Positions 34,160-43,211 of a DNA stretch of 64,000 bases are shown here, piece after piece. The DNA lies in the NCBI GenBank assembly GCA_017849585.1, contig JAFIGT010000029.1, forward strand, positions 99,382 through 163,381. Reading direction: 5' to 3'. The translations under genes and the position numbers were made by a program. A model generated the notes under the pieces. It was not told the DNA's origin, did no database searches, and was given only the letters and a program-made list of their open reading frames with translations. Each line of letters begins with the position of its first letter. Position 1 is the stretch's first letter. Source of the stretch: Verrucomicrobium sp. (GTDB lineage Bacteria > Verrucomicrobiota > Verrucomicrobiia > Methylacidiphilales > UBA1321).

Positions 34160-34236
34160 GATTCTCCTTCTCCTTTGTTTGTTATTTCCACTATCCACCT
34201 CTCCCGATGAGATAGTGGAAAAGTTTTGTCCGTGTT

Positions 34237-34254
34237 AAGCAGCACCCATGCCAA
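34237..34254 (-). promoter_or_regulatory. Sigma-54 promoter of the porin gene
   Basis: The minus strand reads TTGGCATGGGTGCTGCTT, with GG and GC separated by ten bases. The predicted start is about 70 bases before the ATG. No TGCA-N3-TGCA site was seen nearby, so a different activator may act here. Confidence 0.5.
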
Positions 34255-34402
34255 GGCAGAGCACTTCCCCACAAAGACGTCGCTACCTTATGAAATTCGG
34301 CCCGTAGGTCAATATCTTTTTAAAATTTTTAAAAAATCTTTTGAACGTTTCTCCGGCTTCTGTGTCCTAACCTTAGATTTTTTAGTATTCTCCTCCTAGG
34401 TT

Positions 34403-34437
34403 CAACCGGCGTGCTCCCCCACGCCGGTTGTTTTTTT
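34403..34437 (+). terminator. Orphan intrinsic terminator
   Basis: CAACCGGCGT and ACGCCGGTTG form a 10-bp stem followed by seven T. The nearest upstream plus-strand gene ends far away, so the terminator implies a short unannotated transcript, perhaps an sRNA, starting within 34200-34400. Confidence 0.65.
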
Positions 34438-34673
34438 GTACCGATGGCTAAAAAGAGGCAATTTTTGCCGGGCCAAAAATACGGCAACGGCCTCCGGCAA
34501 GTGAGCAGAAAGCCAAGGATGTGCGATTCCGGCTTTCCAGCTGATTTCTCGACACGCTCGAAATGACGGTGGGGGCGGAGAAAGTCGCGTGTGGGAGAAG
34601 AAATGGGCGGGCGTGCCGGGCCTCTGCGGGTTCGGGCTTGACCCGGTTCGGTGAAGTCTTTATCTAACTGGCT

Positions 34674-34715
34674 ATGTTGCAGCGCGTCCATGTTGTCGTA
34701 GTCGGTCCCGTCTAG
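34674..34715 (+). CDS. Valine-rich leader peptide of ilvN (attenuation)
   Basis: ATG at 34674 opens a 13-codon frame MLQRVHVVVVGPV ending at TAG 34713-34715. Six of 13 codons specify valine, four in a row. It lies 44 bases before the 5' arm of an intrinsic terminator that stands between it and ilvN. This is the arrangement of ribosome-mediated attenuation known from ilv operons, where scarcity of charged Val-tRNA stalls the ribosome. The ribosome binding site is weak, which is common for leaders. Confidence 0.7.
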   Translation: MLQRVHVVVVGPV

Positions 34716-34717
34716 CG

Positions 34718-34796
34718 GGGGCGAGTGCGCGCATTGAACCGCCTGCAATCGATTGTCGCCCCGGACACGCGCCTCTTGCGATTCCGGGGCTTTTTG
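34718..34796 (+). promoter_or_regulatory. ilvN attenuator (antiterminator and terminator)
   Basis: The terminator stem is GCCCCGGA (34759-34766) with TCCGGGGC (34784-34791), followed by TTTTT. An alternative pairing is GGGGCGA (34718-34724) with TCGCCCC (34757-34763 region), which uses part of the terminator 5' arm and would act as antiterminator. The sequence just after the Val codons (TCCCG) can pair with CGGGG as the protector. These exclusive structures fit classical attenuation. Confidence 0.65.
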
Positions 34797-34847
34797 TTGG
34801 ATCAGGATCACGAATAGAAATCAGGAATAGGAAGAGAACGAGCTATT

Positions 34848-35321
34848 ATGAGACATACCATTTCCGTGCTGGTGGAGAATAAGTTCGGCGTGCTGACCCG
34901 GATCGCGGGCCTTTTCAGCGGCCGGGGCTTTAACATCGATACCTTGAACGTCGGTCCGACGACGGATGACAAGACCTCCCGGATGACAATTGTCGTGCGG
35001 GGCGACGACCGGGTGCTCGACCAGGTGAACCGCCAGCTCAACAAGCTGATCGATGTGATCGAGGTGCAGGATTTCCCCGAGGGTGAGTATGTGGACCGGG
35101 AACTGGTGCTGGTGAAGGTGAAGGTAAACTCCGCCGCCCGCGCCGAGGTGATGCAGATGTGCGATATCTTCCGGGCGAAGATCGTGGACGTACAGCCCCA
35201 CGCGCTGACGATCGAGATCACGGGTGATGAGAGCAAGATCACGAAGTTCCTGGATCTGATGAAGAACTTCGGCATCCTCGATCTGACCCGCACGGGCAAG
35301 ATCGCGCTCGCGCGTAAATAG
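34848..35321 (+). CDS. ilvN: Acetolactate synthase small (regulatory) subunit
   Basis: The 157-aa protein starts with an ACT domain (RHTISVLVENKFGVLTRIAG, residues 2-21; GRGFNIDTLNVGPTTDD) and has the second ALS regulatory domain (about 80-157). It binds valine and controls the catalytic subunit, which is not in the window. The small subunit gene therefore stands alone behind its own attenuator. ilvC lies 9 kb to the right. Length is normal. Confidence 0.95.
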   Translation: MRHTISVLVENKFGVLTRIAGLFSGRGFNIDTLNVGPTTDDKTSRMTIVVRGDDRVLDQVNRQLNKLIDVIEVQDFPEGEYVDRELVLVKVKVNSAARAEVMQMCDIFRAKIVDVQPHALTIEITGDESKITKFLDLMKNFGILDLTRTGKIALARK

Positions 35322-35339
35322 TCCCAATAGCCCGAATCT

Positions 35340-35381
35340 CCGCTGACTGTCCTTTCTTCTCTTATAATAGGCAGTCAGCGG
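35340..35381. terminator. Hairpin between convergent ilvN and GH106 genes
   Basis: CCGCTGACTG and CAGTCAGCGG form a 10-bp stem around a 22-base T-rich loop, overlapping the stop of the GH106 gene. It may end both transcripts. Confidence 0.45.
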
Positions 35382-38300
35382 GGCAACGGTTGAACCGTGC
35401 TGCGGTGGAGTTTGACGGGACCGATCAATCCAGACTCCAACAGGGGGGCGCTCTGGCTCCAGCCGCGGTAGGTGGTGAAGGTGATGCGACCCGCTGGCCG
35501 GGGTTGTCCCTTCACGAGCCACTCGGGCCAGGCTTGCAGGCCCCATCCCACCACCCAGCCCATCGGTCGCCACTCGCCGTCGGGAGGTAATTGCTCGTCG
35601 CCGATCAGGCGGTTGACCCATAGATTGGTGATCTGGATTTCAAGGGTATTCGTTCCAACTCGCAGGGCCTCGGTGACCTCGGTGACAAAGGGCCGTTTCC
35701 AGATGATGCCAAGGTCCCGACCATTGAGCCGCACTTCGGCGAGATTCGCGACTTTGCCGAGATCCAAATAAAAGCGGTGGCCCGGCTTGAGAAAGTCCGC
35801 CGGAACATCAAACGTCTGCGAATACGTGGCGGTGCCAGAGAAATACTTCACTCCGGCGTCGGAATGCTCTGTCCACGAAGTGAGTTGGGCGAGCGCGATT
35901 TCCAGCGGAGCTCCGCGCCCTGTCTGGAACTGCACCCGCCAGCCTCTCACGAGTTCGAACGAAGCCTCCGGCGCGTCGACGGTGAAGGTCTTCTTCTGGC
36001 CGGACGCCCATTCGAGGTCATACGTCCCCGGCTGCCAGGCTTCGAGGGCCAAAGCTCCCTGCGCGTCGGGGAGCAAACGGGCGGCGGGGAAGATTGGTGA
36101 AAGCGTTCCGGCTCGCGACTGGAAAGACACAACCGGATCGATCCCTTTCGCGCGGGTCGAAAAGACAACAAAAACCGAGTCCCACGGCCCGAGTCGCAAG
36201 GGAACGCGCGTCCGCCCATCGCGCTCGCTGAAGACCGGGGCCTGCTCGATTTGCCCGGTCACCGGATTCCACAGCTCGGGAGTTTTTCCGGTAACCCGAA
36301 AGCTGGCGGTGACTTCACGCCATGTGTCGGTGGGGTTGTTGACGAAATAGAGGTCGCGGTCGGCGGCGACTCGGTGGATGGCTTGGAGCACGTCGCCTTC
36401 GCTCTGAAAATCGGGCGGGCACGATTTCGCCTCCAACGCTTTCAGAGCCGGTTGATCGGTGATTTTGCCCGACTGCCAGAGTGCCTCCGCCAGCGTCCGG
36501 ACTTCCTCATCACATTGGGGATACCCGGCGAGACTGGGGGATTTCGACGGCTTGGGGCCGATGATCGTTGCTCCGGCTTCGGCCAGTTCGCCCAACTTTT
36601 TCAGCAAGGCGGGCGTCATCTCGCGACTGCTCCCCAAAACAAGCAAGCGGTACGAGGGACCATCGGGCAAGACGAGCCGCCCTTCCTTCACCGACAGCCG
36701 ATTCAAAATTACATCCGCATTACAACTGTCTGCGCCGTAACCGGGCCATTGGGGAAGACCGCCGCCGTTGGGGGAATTCTCCCCGCTGAACGACAGGATG
36801 TCCGCTACGATCGTCCCCTGCTGCAGGAGATACTGACAGCGCGAGAGGTACGTAATCCAGGCGCGCGACTGTTCCCACCACGTATTCGTCCGCTCCAGAT
36901 TGGTGCCCCACGGCCCCATCGTGATACCGGGCCAGCGGTCGAGCCATGGCTGGTGCGCGTAGCGGTGAAAGCTGAGCTGATTGATGCCGCAGATAAACGC
37001 ATTGTCACCGAGCGCCTTGAGCTGTTCCGGGGTTTGCTGCCAGCGACTGTCCGCCGCGCGTCCAGTGAAGGCCTCCGCGCCGATCACGCGCTTCCCGTAT
37101 ACATGACCAATCGATGCCACGGCCCGCATGCCTTGCACATCTTCTGCGGGGTGACCCGCCAGCAAAAACTCGGCCATGGGCACGTCGCATGCGCCGCCAC
37201 TGCGCAGCCCGTCAAAGGGTCCATCGCCGTACGGTTCCACCGAAAGGTAGAGGCCCGAGCGGTGCGCCAGCGTGGTCATGTAGCCGAAATAATGATCCGC
37301 CATCAGATCGGCAATCGTGCGGCGGTAATCCCAGAGGAACCGCTCGGATTCCTCCTCGCTGTCCACGATCCGCCCCGTCAGCACCGGCAGATAGCGCAAC
37401 AGATCGTAGCCGCACCGTTTCCGGAATTCCTCGCGAAAGGCGGGAGTCCAATTTTGACAACCCACCTCCCAACTATCGAGATGGGCCTGATCGAACGCCT
37501 TGCCCGCGAGCGGCCCCGCGTTCGCGATCACCTTCGCCATCATTCCTTCCCAGAGCTGGTCGACCGCCGCGCGGCTCATCTTGTCGCATTCCGGTCCGCG
37601 ACCCGCGCGTGGCGTGGCGCGATTTTGCATCAGGCTCGGAGTGTATCCGATCCGCAGCAGGGTCCAGTTGCCTTCGGGAACCTGCCACGTGAGGCGACCC
37701 GTCGCATCGAGTTGATTCGTGAGATCGATCATCCGGTCGCGAGCGAGGACCAACTCCGGCGTGAGGGCATCCGCCACGCGCGGCGCGGCCGCTCCTCGGA
37801 TGAAATCCGCTTTGGCTAACGGTTCATTGATCGCCGGGGCGGAACGCAGTTCCAACTGGGTGATCCCGAGCTTTTCCTTTTCCCCTTTGCCGTCGCGGAA
37901 CGTGATTCGGAAAAACCGTGCCGCCGTCGCCTTGATTGCATAATGCTGGGCTCCGATCACCGGCGCGCCGCCCACCGGCTGACGAAAATCAAAGGAGCGC
38001 AGTTTGCGAAACGTCACGCCATCGTCCGACGCCTCAATCTCTCCGCGGGTCTCGCCGAGTTTGGCCAGCGCCAGCGTAATCGCGCGCACCTCGAACGGCG
38101 CGGGGAATTCGAAAACAATGGACTGGGGTTTATCCTTCGTGGGCACGGCCAAATAAGCCGGAGATCGATCGGATTCCGCCCACAAACCCGCCCCGTCGAA
38201 GCCGGGATCGCTGGCCGTTATCCTCACCCCCGCGCCACGCATCGAAATCAATTCCACCGGCGGAGTCGGAAACGCCAGCACCGCAATGTCACGGTAAAAT

Positions 38301-38794
38301 CCAAGATGTGTCTGCGGTTGGGGCAGGGCTTCTCCCGCCAGCGCGAGCGGCCCCTGCACCCGACGCTCGCTGGTGACCACAAACGACATGGCATGCTCCG
38401 GTGTGATCCACGGACCACCGCTCTGCGCCCAGCCGGGGCAATTCATCACGCCGAATTTCAGACCGAGCCGCGACGCCTCTTGCAGCGCATGCTGCATCAG
38501 TTCATACCACGCGGGCGTCAGTACAGTCACCGGCCCCGGCGGCACACAATCCTGCCCGTCAATACTGAAGACCGTGACGCCACCCAGCCCCACACGTTTC
38601 ATCGCCTCCAGATCAGCAGTGATTCCCTCCCGCGTGACATTCCCGTTCATCCAATGCCACCACGCCAGCGGGGCAGACGACGCCGATGGTCGAACGAACC
38701 CTTCGCGTAGAGGATCGTCTCCCCCGAGCGCCACGACGCTCGACAGGATGACGAAACCGAATCCCAGCGCCCATCGATGGAGGGAGAATTTCAC
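35375..38794 (-). CDS. GH106-type alpha-L-rhamnosidase
   Basis: I choose the GTG at 38794, preceded by GGAGGGGG; a longer frame would cover the previous gene. The 1139-aa protein has a signal peptide (about 1-25), the family opening AWWHWMNGNVTREGITADLE with GLGGVTVFSIDGQ, and later MNCPGWAQSGGPWITPEHAM. Those stretches are typical of GH106 alpha-L-rhamnosidases, which act on plant pectic glycans such as RG-II. C-terminal beta-sandwich domains follow (LNGRDLGIIWKRPF). It is secreted to the periplasm or exterior. It follows the 615-aa glycosidase gene by 14 bp. Confidence 0.85.
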   Translation of the reverse strand: MKFSLHRWALGFGFVILSSVVALGGDDPLREGFVRPSASSAPLAWWHWMNGNVTREGITADLEAMKRVGLGGVTVFSIDGQDCVPPGPVTVLTPAWYELMQHALQEASRLGLKFGVMNCPGWAQSGGPWITPEHAMSFVVTSERRVQGPLALAGEALPQPQTHLGFYRDIAVLAFPTPPVELISMRGAGVRITASDPGFDGAGLWAESDRSPAYLAVPTKDKPQSIVFEFPAPFEVRAITLALAKLGETRGEIEASDDGVTFRKLRSFDFRQPVGGAPVIGAQHYAIKATAARFFRITFRDGKGEKEKLGITQLELRSAPAINEPLAKADFIRGAAAPRVADALTPELVLARDRMIDLTNQLDATGRLTWQVPEGNWTLLRIGYTPSLMQNRATPRAGRGPECDKMSRAAVDQLWEGMMAKVIANAGPLAGKAFDQAHLDSWEVGCQNWTPAFREEFRKRCGYDLLRYLPVLTGRIVDSEEESERFLWDYRRTIADLMADHYFGYMTTLAHRSGLYLSVEPYGDGPFDGLRSGGACDVPMAEFLLAGHPAEDVQGMRAVASIGHVYGKRVIGAEAFTGRAADSRWQQTPEQLKALGDNAFICGINQLSFHRYAHQPWLDRWPGITMGPWGTNLERTNTWWEQSRAWITYLSRCQYLLQQGTIVADILSFSGENSPNGGGLPQWPGYGADSCNADVILNRLSVKEGRLVLPDGPSYRLLVLGSSREMTPALLKKLGELAEAGATIIGPKPSKSPSLAGYPQCDEEVRTLAEALWQSGKITDQPALKALEAKSCPPDFQSEGDVLQAIHRVAADRDLYFVNNPTDTWREVTASFRVTGKTPELWNPVTGQIEQAPVFSERDGRTRVPLRLGPWDSVFVVFSTRAKGIDPVVSFQSRAGTLSPIFPAARLLPDAQGALALEAWQPGTYDLEWASGQKKTFTVDAPEASFELVRGWRVQFQTGRGAPLEIALAQLTSWTEHSDAGVKYFSGTATYSQTFDVPADFLKPGHRFYLDLGKVANLAEVRLNGRDLGIIWKRPFVTEVTEALRVGTNTLEIQITNLWVNRLIGDEQLPPDGEWRPMGWVVGWGLQAWPEWLVKGQPRPAGRITFTTYRGWSQSAPLLESGLIGPVKLHRSTVQPLPR

Positions 38795-38808
38795 AACGCC
38801 CCCTCCGT

Positions 38809-40656
38809 TTACCGCGCCTTCCAGTCGTCGACGACGGCGAGCAGCGGCAGGTAATTGCCGACGGCGAATCCTTCGTAGCCGCACGCCTGCCCTTCCCAAT
38901 TGCGCCAGTCGTTGGAGATGCCATTGCGGTCGAAGCCCTGATATTCGCCTGCCGCATAACCTTCGAGCATGGGGTAGAGAATCCGTCGGGCGTCGTCGAC
39001 GCGACCGAGCCGGTAGAGCGCCTTGAGGGTGAAGAGGGCGTAGCGCATGGAGGCGCTGCCGTTCTCGTAATAGGGGAAGCCGTCGGTGCCGTCTTCGCGC
39101 AGGGGCACGCCGTAGATCTTGGGATTTTCGTTGGGATCATCGTGGAGAATGTAATCGCCGCGCCGGATGGGGACGAGGTTGCCGGGGAGGCCGAGACGGA
39201 AATTGCGGAAGCCGACTTCATCGAGTTTCTTCAAGCAGCGATCCATGATGTCGTTCGCGAGCGGGCCGTCGACGACTCCGTAAGCGATGGCAATGCTGTT
39301 GAGGAAGAGAAACCAGTAGTCGTGCAGAGCGCCGTCGAGACTCTTCCAACCCGCAAAGATGCCGGTTTCGGGATTGAGGAAATCCGTGTGGTAAGCGACT
39401 TTCAATTTCGCCGCCGCCTGCCGCAACCACACGACGTCATCCGCCTGGTTCAATTTTTCTGCCACATCGCCCCAAGAGACGAGAGCGCGGTAGGCCAGCG
39501 CATTGGAGTAGGCATCTTCGTGGCCGAAGTTGATGTCGTCCCACCAATTCGCGGGCCGCTGTTTCGTCGTGGGGCGGTCGTTGTAATTCCCGGTGGTGCC
39601 GTACTTGATGAGGCCGTTGCCGGTGCTGTCGGTGGCGAGCATCTGCTCGCAAAGCGCCCGCACGGCGGGGTATTGGCGGCGCGCCCAGTCCCAATCCTGC
39701 GTAGAGTGGATATACGTCCCGCAACCGAGAATGAGCGACGGGTCGACGTCAGCGAATTGATATTTTCCCGTGGCGTGCTCGTATCCGATCTGACCGTAGC
39801 CTTTCACACCGGAGAGATAACGTTCGGCGGTCATGCGAACGAGATCGGCGGTGTAGAGTCCGTCGGCCAGCTTCACACGATTCGCACCCGCCTCGGCAAA
39901 CATGTAGAGGGTGAAGGGACAGATGTCGCTGGAGGCGTTCGTGCCAAGCATCTGGCGACGGGGCAAGACTTGAAAGGTGTTGAGGTAGTTGCGACGGAAC
40001 GTATCGAAGCGCGGATCGTTTTCAATGCCGGGCAGCTCCGGATAAATCAGCGCGGTCTCGAGACGGTACTCGACCGCGGGTTGCTGCGCGGTGGCGGCAG
40101 GAAAAATAATGTGCACATAGCGCACCAGCGGCGGCTGGACATAACGACAGGCATCGTAGCCGAGTTGCAAGCCAGGCACGGAACCGGTGATGCGCATCGA
40201 GCCGCGATCAGGCAAATGCAGGACGCACGGCACATTCATCTTTTGCTCGCCGGGCGGCATCCACCCAAGCAGCGTGGCGTGGCACGCCTTCTGGCGGAAG
40301 GTGAGGCAGAAACCGGTGTCGGGCCAGAGACCGGGCGGCGTGGGCGGCAGCGGCGCGTAATGGCTGCGTAGAACGATTTCTTTTCCGGCGCACTCGACGG
40401 TCCACAACGGCGCGGTCGAGCTGGTTTCGAAAAGCGGGCAGTAATGGTAGATCCCCTCGCCGGCTTTCTCCAACCGGACATGGACCGGATCGGCGGGCAG
40501 CGAGAGCACGGCATTGTCCTCCACTTTTCCGCCGCCGAGCGAGTCGACCGCGAAGGCGGAAAACGCGGGCCGGGTGGGATTCAAACCGACGGCGAGATGA
40601 GCGGAGCGGAAGTCGGAACAGGATACGACAGTGGGTAATGGGGACGTTTCAGGCAT
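38809..40656 (-). CDS. Six-hairpin glycosidase-like protein
   Basis: The 615-aa protein has no signal peptide and, after a beta-rich N-terminal part (1-210), a helical region typical of (alpha/alpha)6 barrels of the GH63/GH78/GH15 clan (NWWDDINFGHEDAYSNALAY near 375; acidic residues at YENGSASMRYALFTLKALYR). I cannot assign a GH family or name a catalytic pair. It precedes the GH106 gene in an operon, so it probably acts on a released oligosaccharide. Divergent from the AraC regulator. Confidence 0.72.
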   Translation of the reverse strand: MPETSPLPTVVSCSDFRSAHLAVGLNPTRPAFSAFAVDSLGGGKVEDNAVLSLPADPVHVRLEKAGEGIYHYCPLFETSSTAPLWTVECAGKEIVLRSHYAPLPPTPPGLWPDTGFCLTFRQKACHATLLGWMPPGEQKMNVPCVLHLPDRGSMRITGSVPGLQLGYDACRYVQPPLVRYVHIIFPAATAQQPAVEYRLETALIYPELPGIENDPRFDTFRRNYLNTFQVLPRRQMLGTNASSDICPFTLYMFAEAGANRVKLADGLYTADLVRMTAERYLSGVKGYGQIGYEHATGKYQFADVDPSLILGCGTYIHSTQDWDWARRQYPAVRALCEQMLATDSTGNGLIKYGTTGNYNDRPTTKQRPANWWDDINFGHEDAYSNALAYRALVSWGDVAEKLNQADDVVWLRQAAAKLKVAYHTDFLNPETGIFAGWKSLDGALHDYWFLFLNSIAIAYGVVDGPLANDIMDRCLKKLDEVGFRNFRLGLPGNLVPIRRGDYILHDDPNENPKIYGVPLREDGTDGFPYYENGSASMRYALFTLKALYRLGRVDDARRILYPMLEGYAAGEYQGFDRNGISNDWRNWEGQACGYEGFAVGNYLPLLAVVDDWKAR

Positions 40657-40766
40657 GGAAAGAGGATGGGTTGATTACTGGATTAATTTACACTTCTCAG
40701 TCCAGTTTGTGAATGGACGGACTCCTTGAAAACCTCTAATATCTTCCTGTGCGCGCCCGCTCCACG

Positions 40767-41564
40767 ATGACACCTCCCGGCTTTCAGGAACTCTTCCTGA
40801 ACCGAACCCACACCGATAAACCCTTTCGCACCGTGCGCGAACCGGGACTCTCCACCTGGCTCCTCGTTTACAGTCTGAAAGGACACGCGGTCTATCGCTA
40901 CCCCGGCGGCGAACTCAGCACGAATCCGGGCGATGCGGTCTTGCTGCTGCCAGGTTTTGCCCGCGACTATGGCGCGACGAAACGCGGCGATTACACGCGC
41001 TTCTTTACCGAATTCCATCCACGCCCGGAATGGCACGAGTTGTTGCATTGGCCTGAAGTCGCGCCCAGCGTGCGCCATCTCTCCATCCGCACCGACTCGG
41101 CGCGCCGCGCCATCGAAAAGACCTTCACCGAGGCGATCGCGCTGGGGCTAAGTCATCACCCCCGCCGGGAAGCCTTCGCGCGGAATGCGCTGGAGAAAAT
41201 CCTGTTGTGGTGCGACACGGAAAATCCCCACGGCAAATCGGCATTGATCGACCCACGCATCCGCCGCGCGCTCGATCACCTCACGCAACATCTCGCCGAG
41301 CCGATCACGCTCGCCGCCCTGGCGAGGCATTGCGGCTTGTCCGTCTCGCGCCTGTCGTGGCTCTTCCACCACGCCACCGGGACCTCGCCGCTGCAATACC
41401 TCGAGATTTGCCGGATGAACCGGGCGCGACAGCTCCTGCGCCTGACACCCAATCCGGTTCAGCATATCGCCGCCGAAGTGGGCTACGCGGACCCGTTCTA
41501 TTTTTCCATGCGGTTCAAGCGGCACACGGGGAAATGCCCGCGCGCGTTCCGGCAGGCGGCGTAA
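40767..41564 (+). CDS. AraC-family regulator with cupin-like sensor
   Basis: From the ATG at 40767 the protein is 265 aa (a GTG six codons earlier is possible). Residues about 30-110 form a small beta-barrel sensor (LLVYSLKGHAVYRYPGGELS), residues about 165-265 a double helix-turn-helix (ITLALARHCGLSVSRLSWLF, VGYADPFYFSMRFKRHTGKC). It diverges from the glycosidase operon, which it probably controls in response to a sugar (inference). Confidence 0.88.
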   Translation: MTPPGFQELFLNRTHTDKPFRTVREPGLSTWLLVYSLKGHAVYRYPGGELSTNPGDAVLLLPGFARDYGATKRGDYTRFFTEFHPRPEWHELLHWPEVAPSVRHLSIRTDSARRAIEKTFTEAIALGLSHHPRREAFARNALEKILLWCDTENPHGKSALIDPRIRRALDHLTQHLAEPITLAALARHCGLSVSRLSWLFHHATGTSPLQYLEICRMNRARQLLRLTPNPVQHIAAEVGYADPFYFSMRFKRHTGKCPRAFRQAA

Positions 41565-41667
41565 CCGCTCGGGGTAAGAATTGCCAGTGAACTATCTGAC
41601 ACGAGTCAGAATACTTGACCGCTTCGTTTTCGAATGCAAACTGGCCCTACACACTTCTTCCCCGCTC

Positions 41668-43077
41668 ATGAAAACCCGATCCTACTTGCGTCTCCCCCCC
41701 TTTCTTCTCGCCCTTTTCCTTCTCCTGCCTGCCGCGACGTCTCGCGCCCAAGCGCCGAAGTTTCAGGATGGGGATCGCATTTGTTTTGTGGGCGACAGCA
41801 TCACGCACGCAGGCAGTTATCACACGCAGGTGCTGCTGTTTTATCTGACGCGTTTTCCGCAGATGCGACTGGAAGCGTGGAATTGCGGCATCGCGGGGGA
41901 TTCCGCCGCAGGTGCAGTGCGCCGTTATGACTGGGACATTGCACCGCACAAACCGACCGTGGCAACGATCATGCTGGGTATGAATGACGTCAACCGCGGG
42001 CTCTACGCCGAAGGCAAAACCGGCGAGGCAGTCGAGGAACAACGACGCAAGGCGATCGAGGCGAACCTCACGAATATGGACAAGTTGTCCGAACGGCTCG
42101 CGCAGGATGGCGCGCGGCTGATTTACATCACACCCTCGCTCTTCGACCAGACAGGCAATCAGAAGAACGACAAGCTCACCGGGGTGAACGACGCGCTGAA
42201 AGCCTGTGCTGTGGGCGTCCGGAAACTCGCGGAAAAGTATCGCGGCGGGGTCGTCGATTTCAACGGTCCGATGGACGCGCTCAATCGCGAGGGACAGGCG
42301 AAAGATCCGGAGTTCACGATCATAGGAGCCGACCGGGTACACCCCGGTCCAGTGGGACACTTGGTCATGACTTATCTTTTTCTGAAAGCGCAAGGCATGA
42401 CCCCGACCGTGGCCACGATGACCATCGATGCAGCGACGAGCGCGATTACCACCCAGGAGAACGCGGAGATCACGCAGCTCGCGGTCAAAGCCGACACCGT
42501 CACTTTCGAATGTCTCGAGAAGTCCCTCCCCTTCCCGGTTCCTGCCGCTGCGGAGAAAGCGCTGACGCTGGTTCCGTGGACGAACGATCTGAATCAGGAA
42601 ATGCTGAAAGTCTCCGGACTGAAAGCAGGCGCGTACGATGTGCTGATCGATGGGCAACCGGTACTCAAGACCACGGCGGAGGCTTTGGCGCAAGGGGTGA
42701 ATCTCGCCACTCTCGCGAACACGCCGCAACTCAAGCAGGCGCAGGAAGTGCAGGGTTTGCTCCAGCGCCGCGGGGCGATTGAAAACGGCAAGTTACGCAC
42801 CTTCGCCCAAGTGGAAGCGGGGCTCTTCGCGTCGCTGAAAGAACGGACGCCAGAGGCGGAGCAAAAGGCCGTCGCCGACAAGCTCGCCAATCTCCGCGCC
42901 ACGACGGGTCAATACAACGCCTACTACATCACGGTGTACGAAAATTATCAGGCGTCGATCGGGCAGCGGGAGAAATTCCTGCAAGAAGTGAGCGATCTGT
43001 ACAAGCAGGCCGTCACGGCCGCGCAGCCGAAGCCCCACCGGTTCGAGATCCGGCCCGCGACCGCCAGCACGCCGTGA
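41668..43077 (+). CDS. Secreted SGNH/GDSL hydrolase
   Basis: The ATG at 41668 gives a clear signal peptide (LRLPPFLLALFLLLPAATSRA). The 469-aa protein shows the four SGNH blocks: Ser44 in FVGDSIT, Gly in GIAGDSA, Asn106 in LGMNDV and Asp/His in DRVHPGPVGH. Family members remove acetyl or other esters from glycans and fit the neighbouring rhamnosidase cluster. The C-terminal 200 residues (about 270-469) are an added domain of unknown role. Confidence 0.9.
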   Translation: MKTRSYLRLPPFLLALFLLLPAATSRAQAPKFQDGDRICFVGDSITHAGSYHTQVLLFYLTRFPQMRLEAWNCGIAGDSAAGAVRRYDWDIAPHKPTVATIMLGMNDVNRGLYAEGKTGEAVEEQRRKAIEANLTNMDKLSERLAQDGARLIYITPSLFDQTGNQKNDKLTGVNDALKACAVGVRKLAEKYRGGVVDFNGPMDALNREGQAKDPEFTIIGADRVHPGPVGHLVMTYLFLKAQGMTPTVATMTIDAATSAITTQENAEITQLAVKADTVTFECLEKSLPFPVPAAAEKALTLVPWTNDLNQEMLKVSGLKAGAYDVLIDGQPVLKTTAEALAQGVNLATLANTPQLKQAQEVQGLLQRRGAIENGKLRTFAQVEAGLFASLKERTPEAEQKAVADKLANLRATTGQYNAYYITVYENYQASIGQREKFLQEVSDLYKQAVTAAQPKPHRFEIRPATASTP

Positions 43078-43211
43078 ACTCCCAGATTCCAAACCTTCCC
43101 AGCTGATTTCTCGACATCCTCTCTCTTGTATTCTGTCAGTCAGCCAAAACTCTTGTACCTTCCACTGGTCTCCCGATGACAAGCGGGCAAATCCGGAGTA
43201 TCCTCTCTCGC

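Noticed and set aside
36251..37819. 522-codon frame opposite the GH106 gene
   Set aside because: Shadow; the GH106 frame has signal peptide and family motifs.
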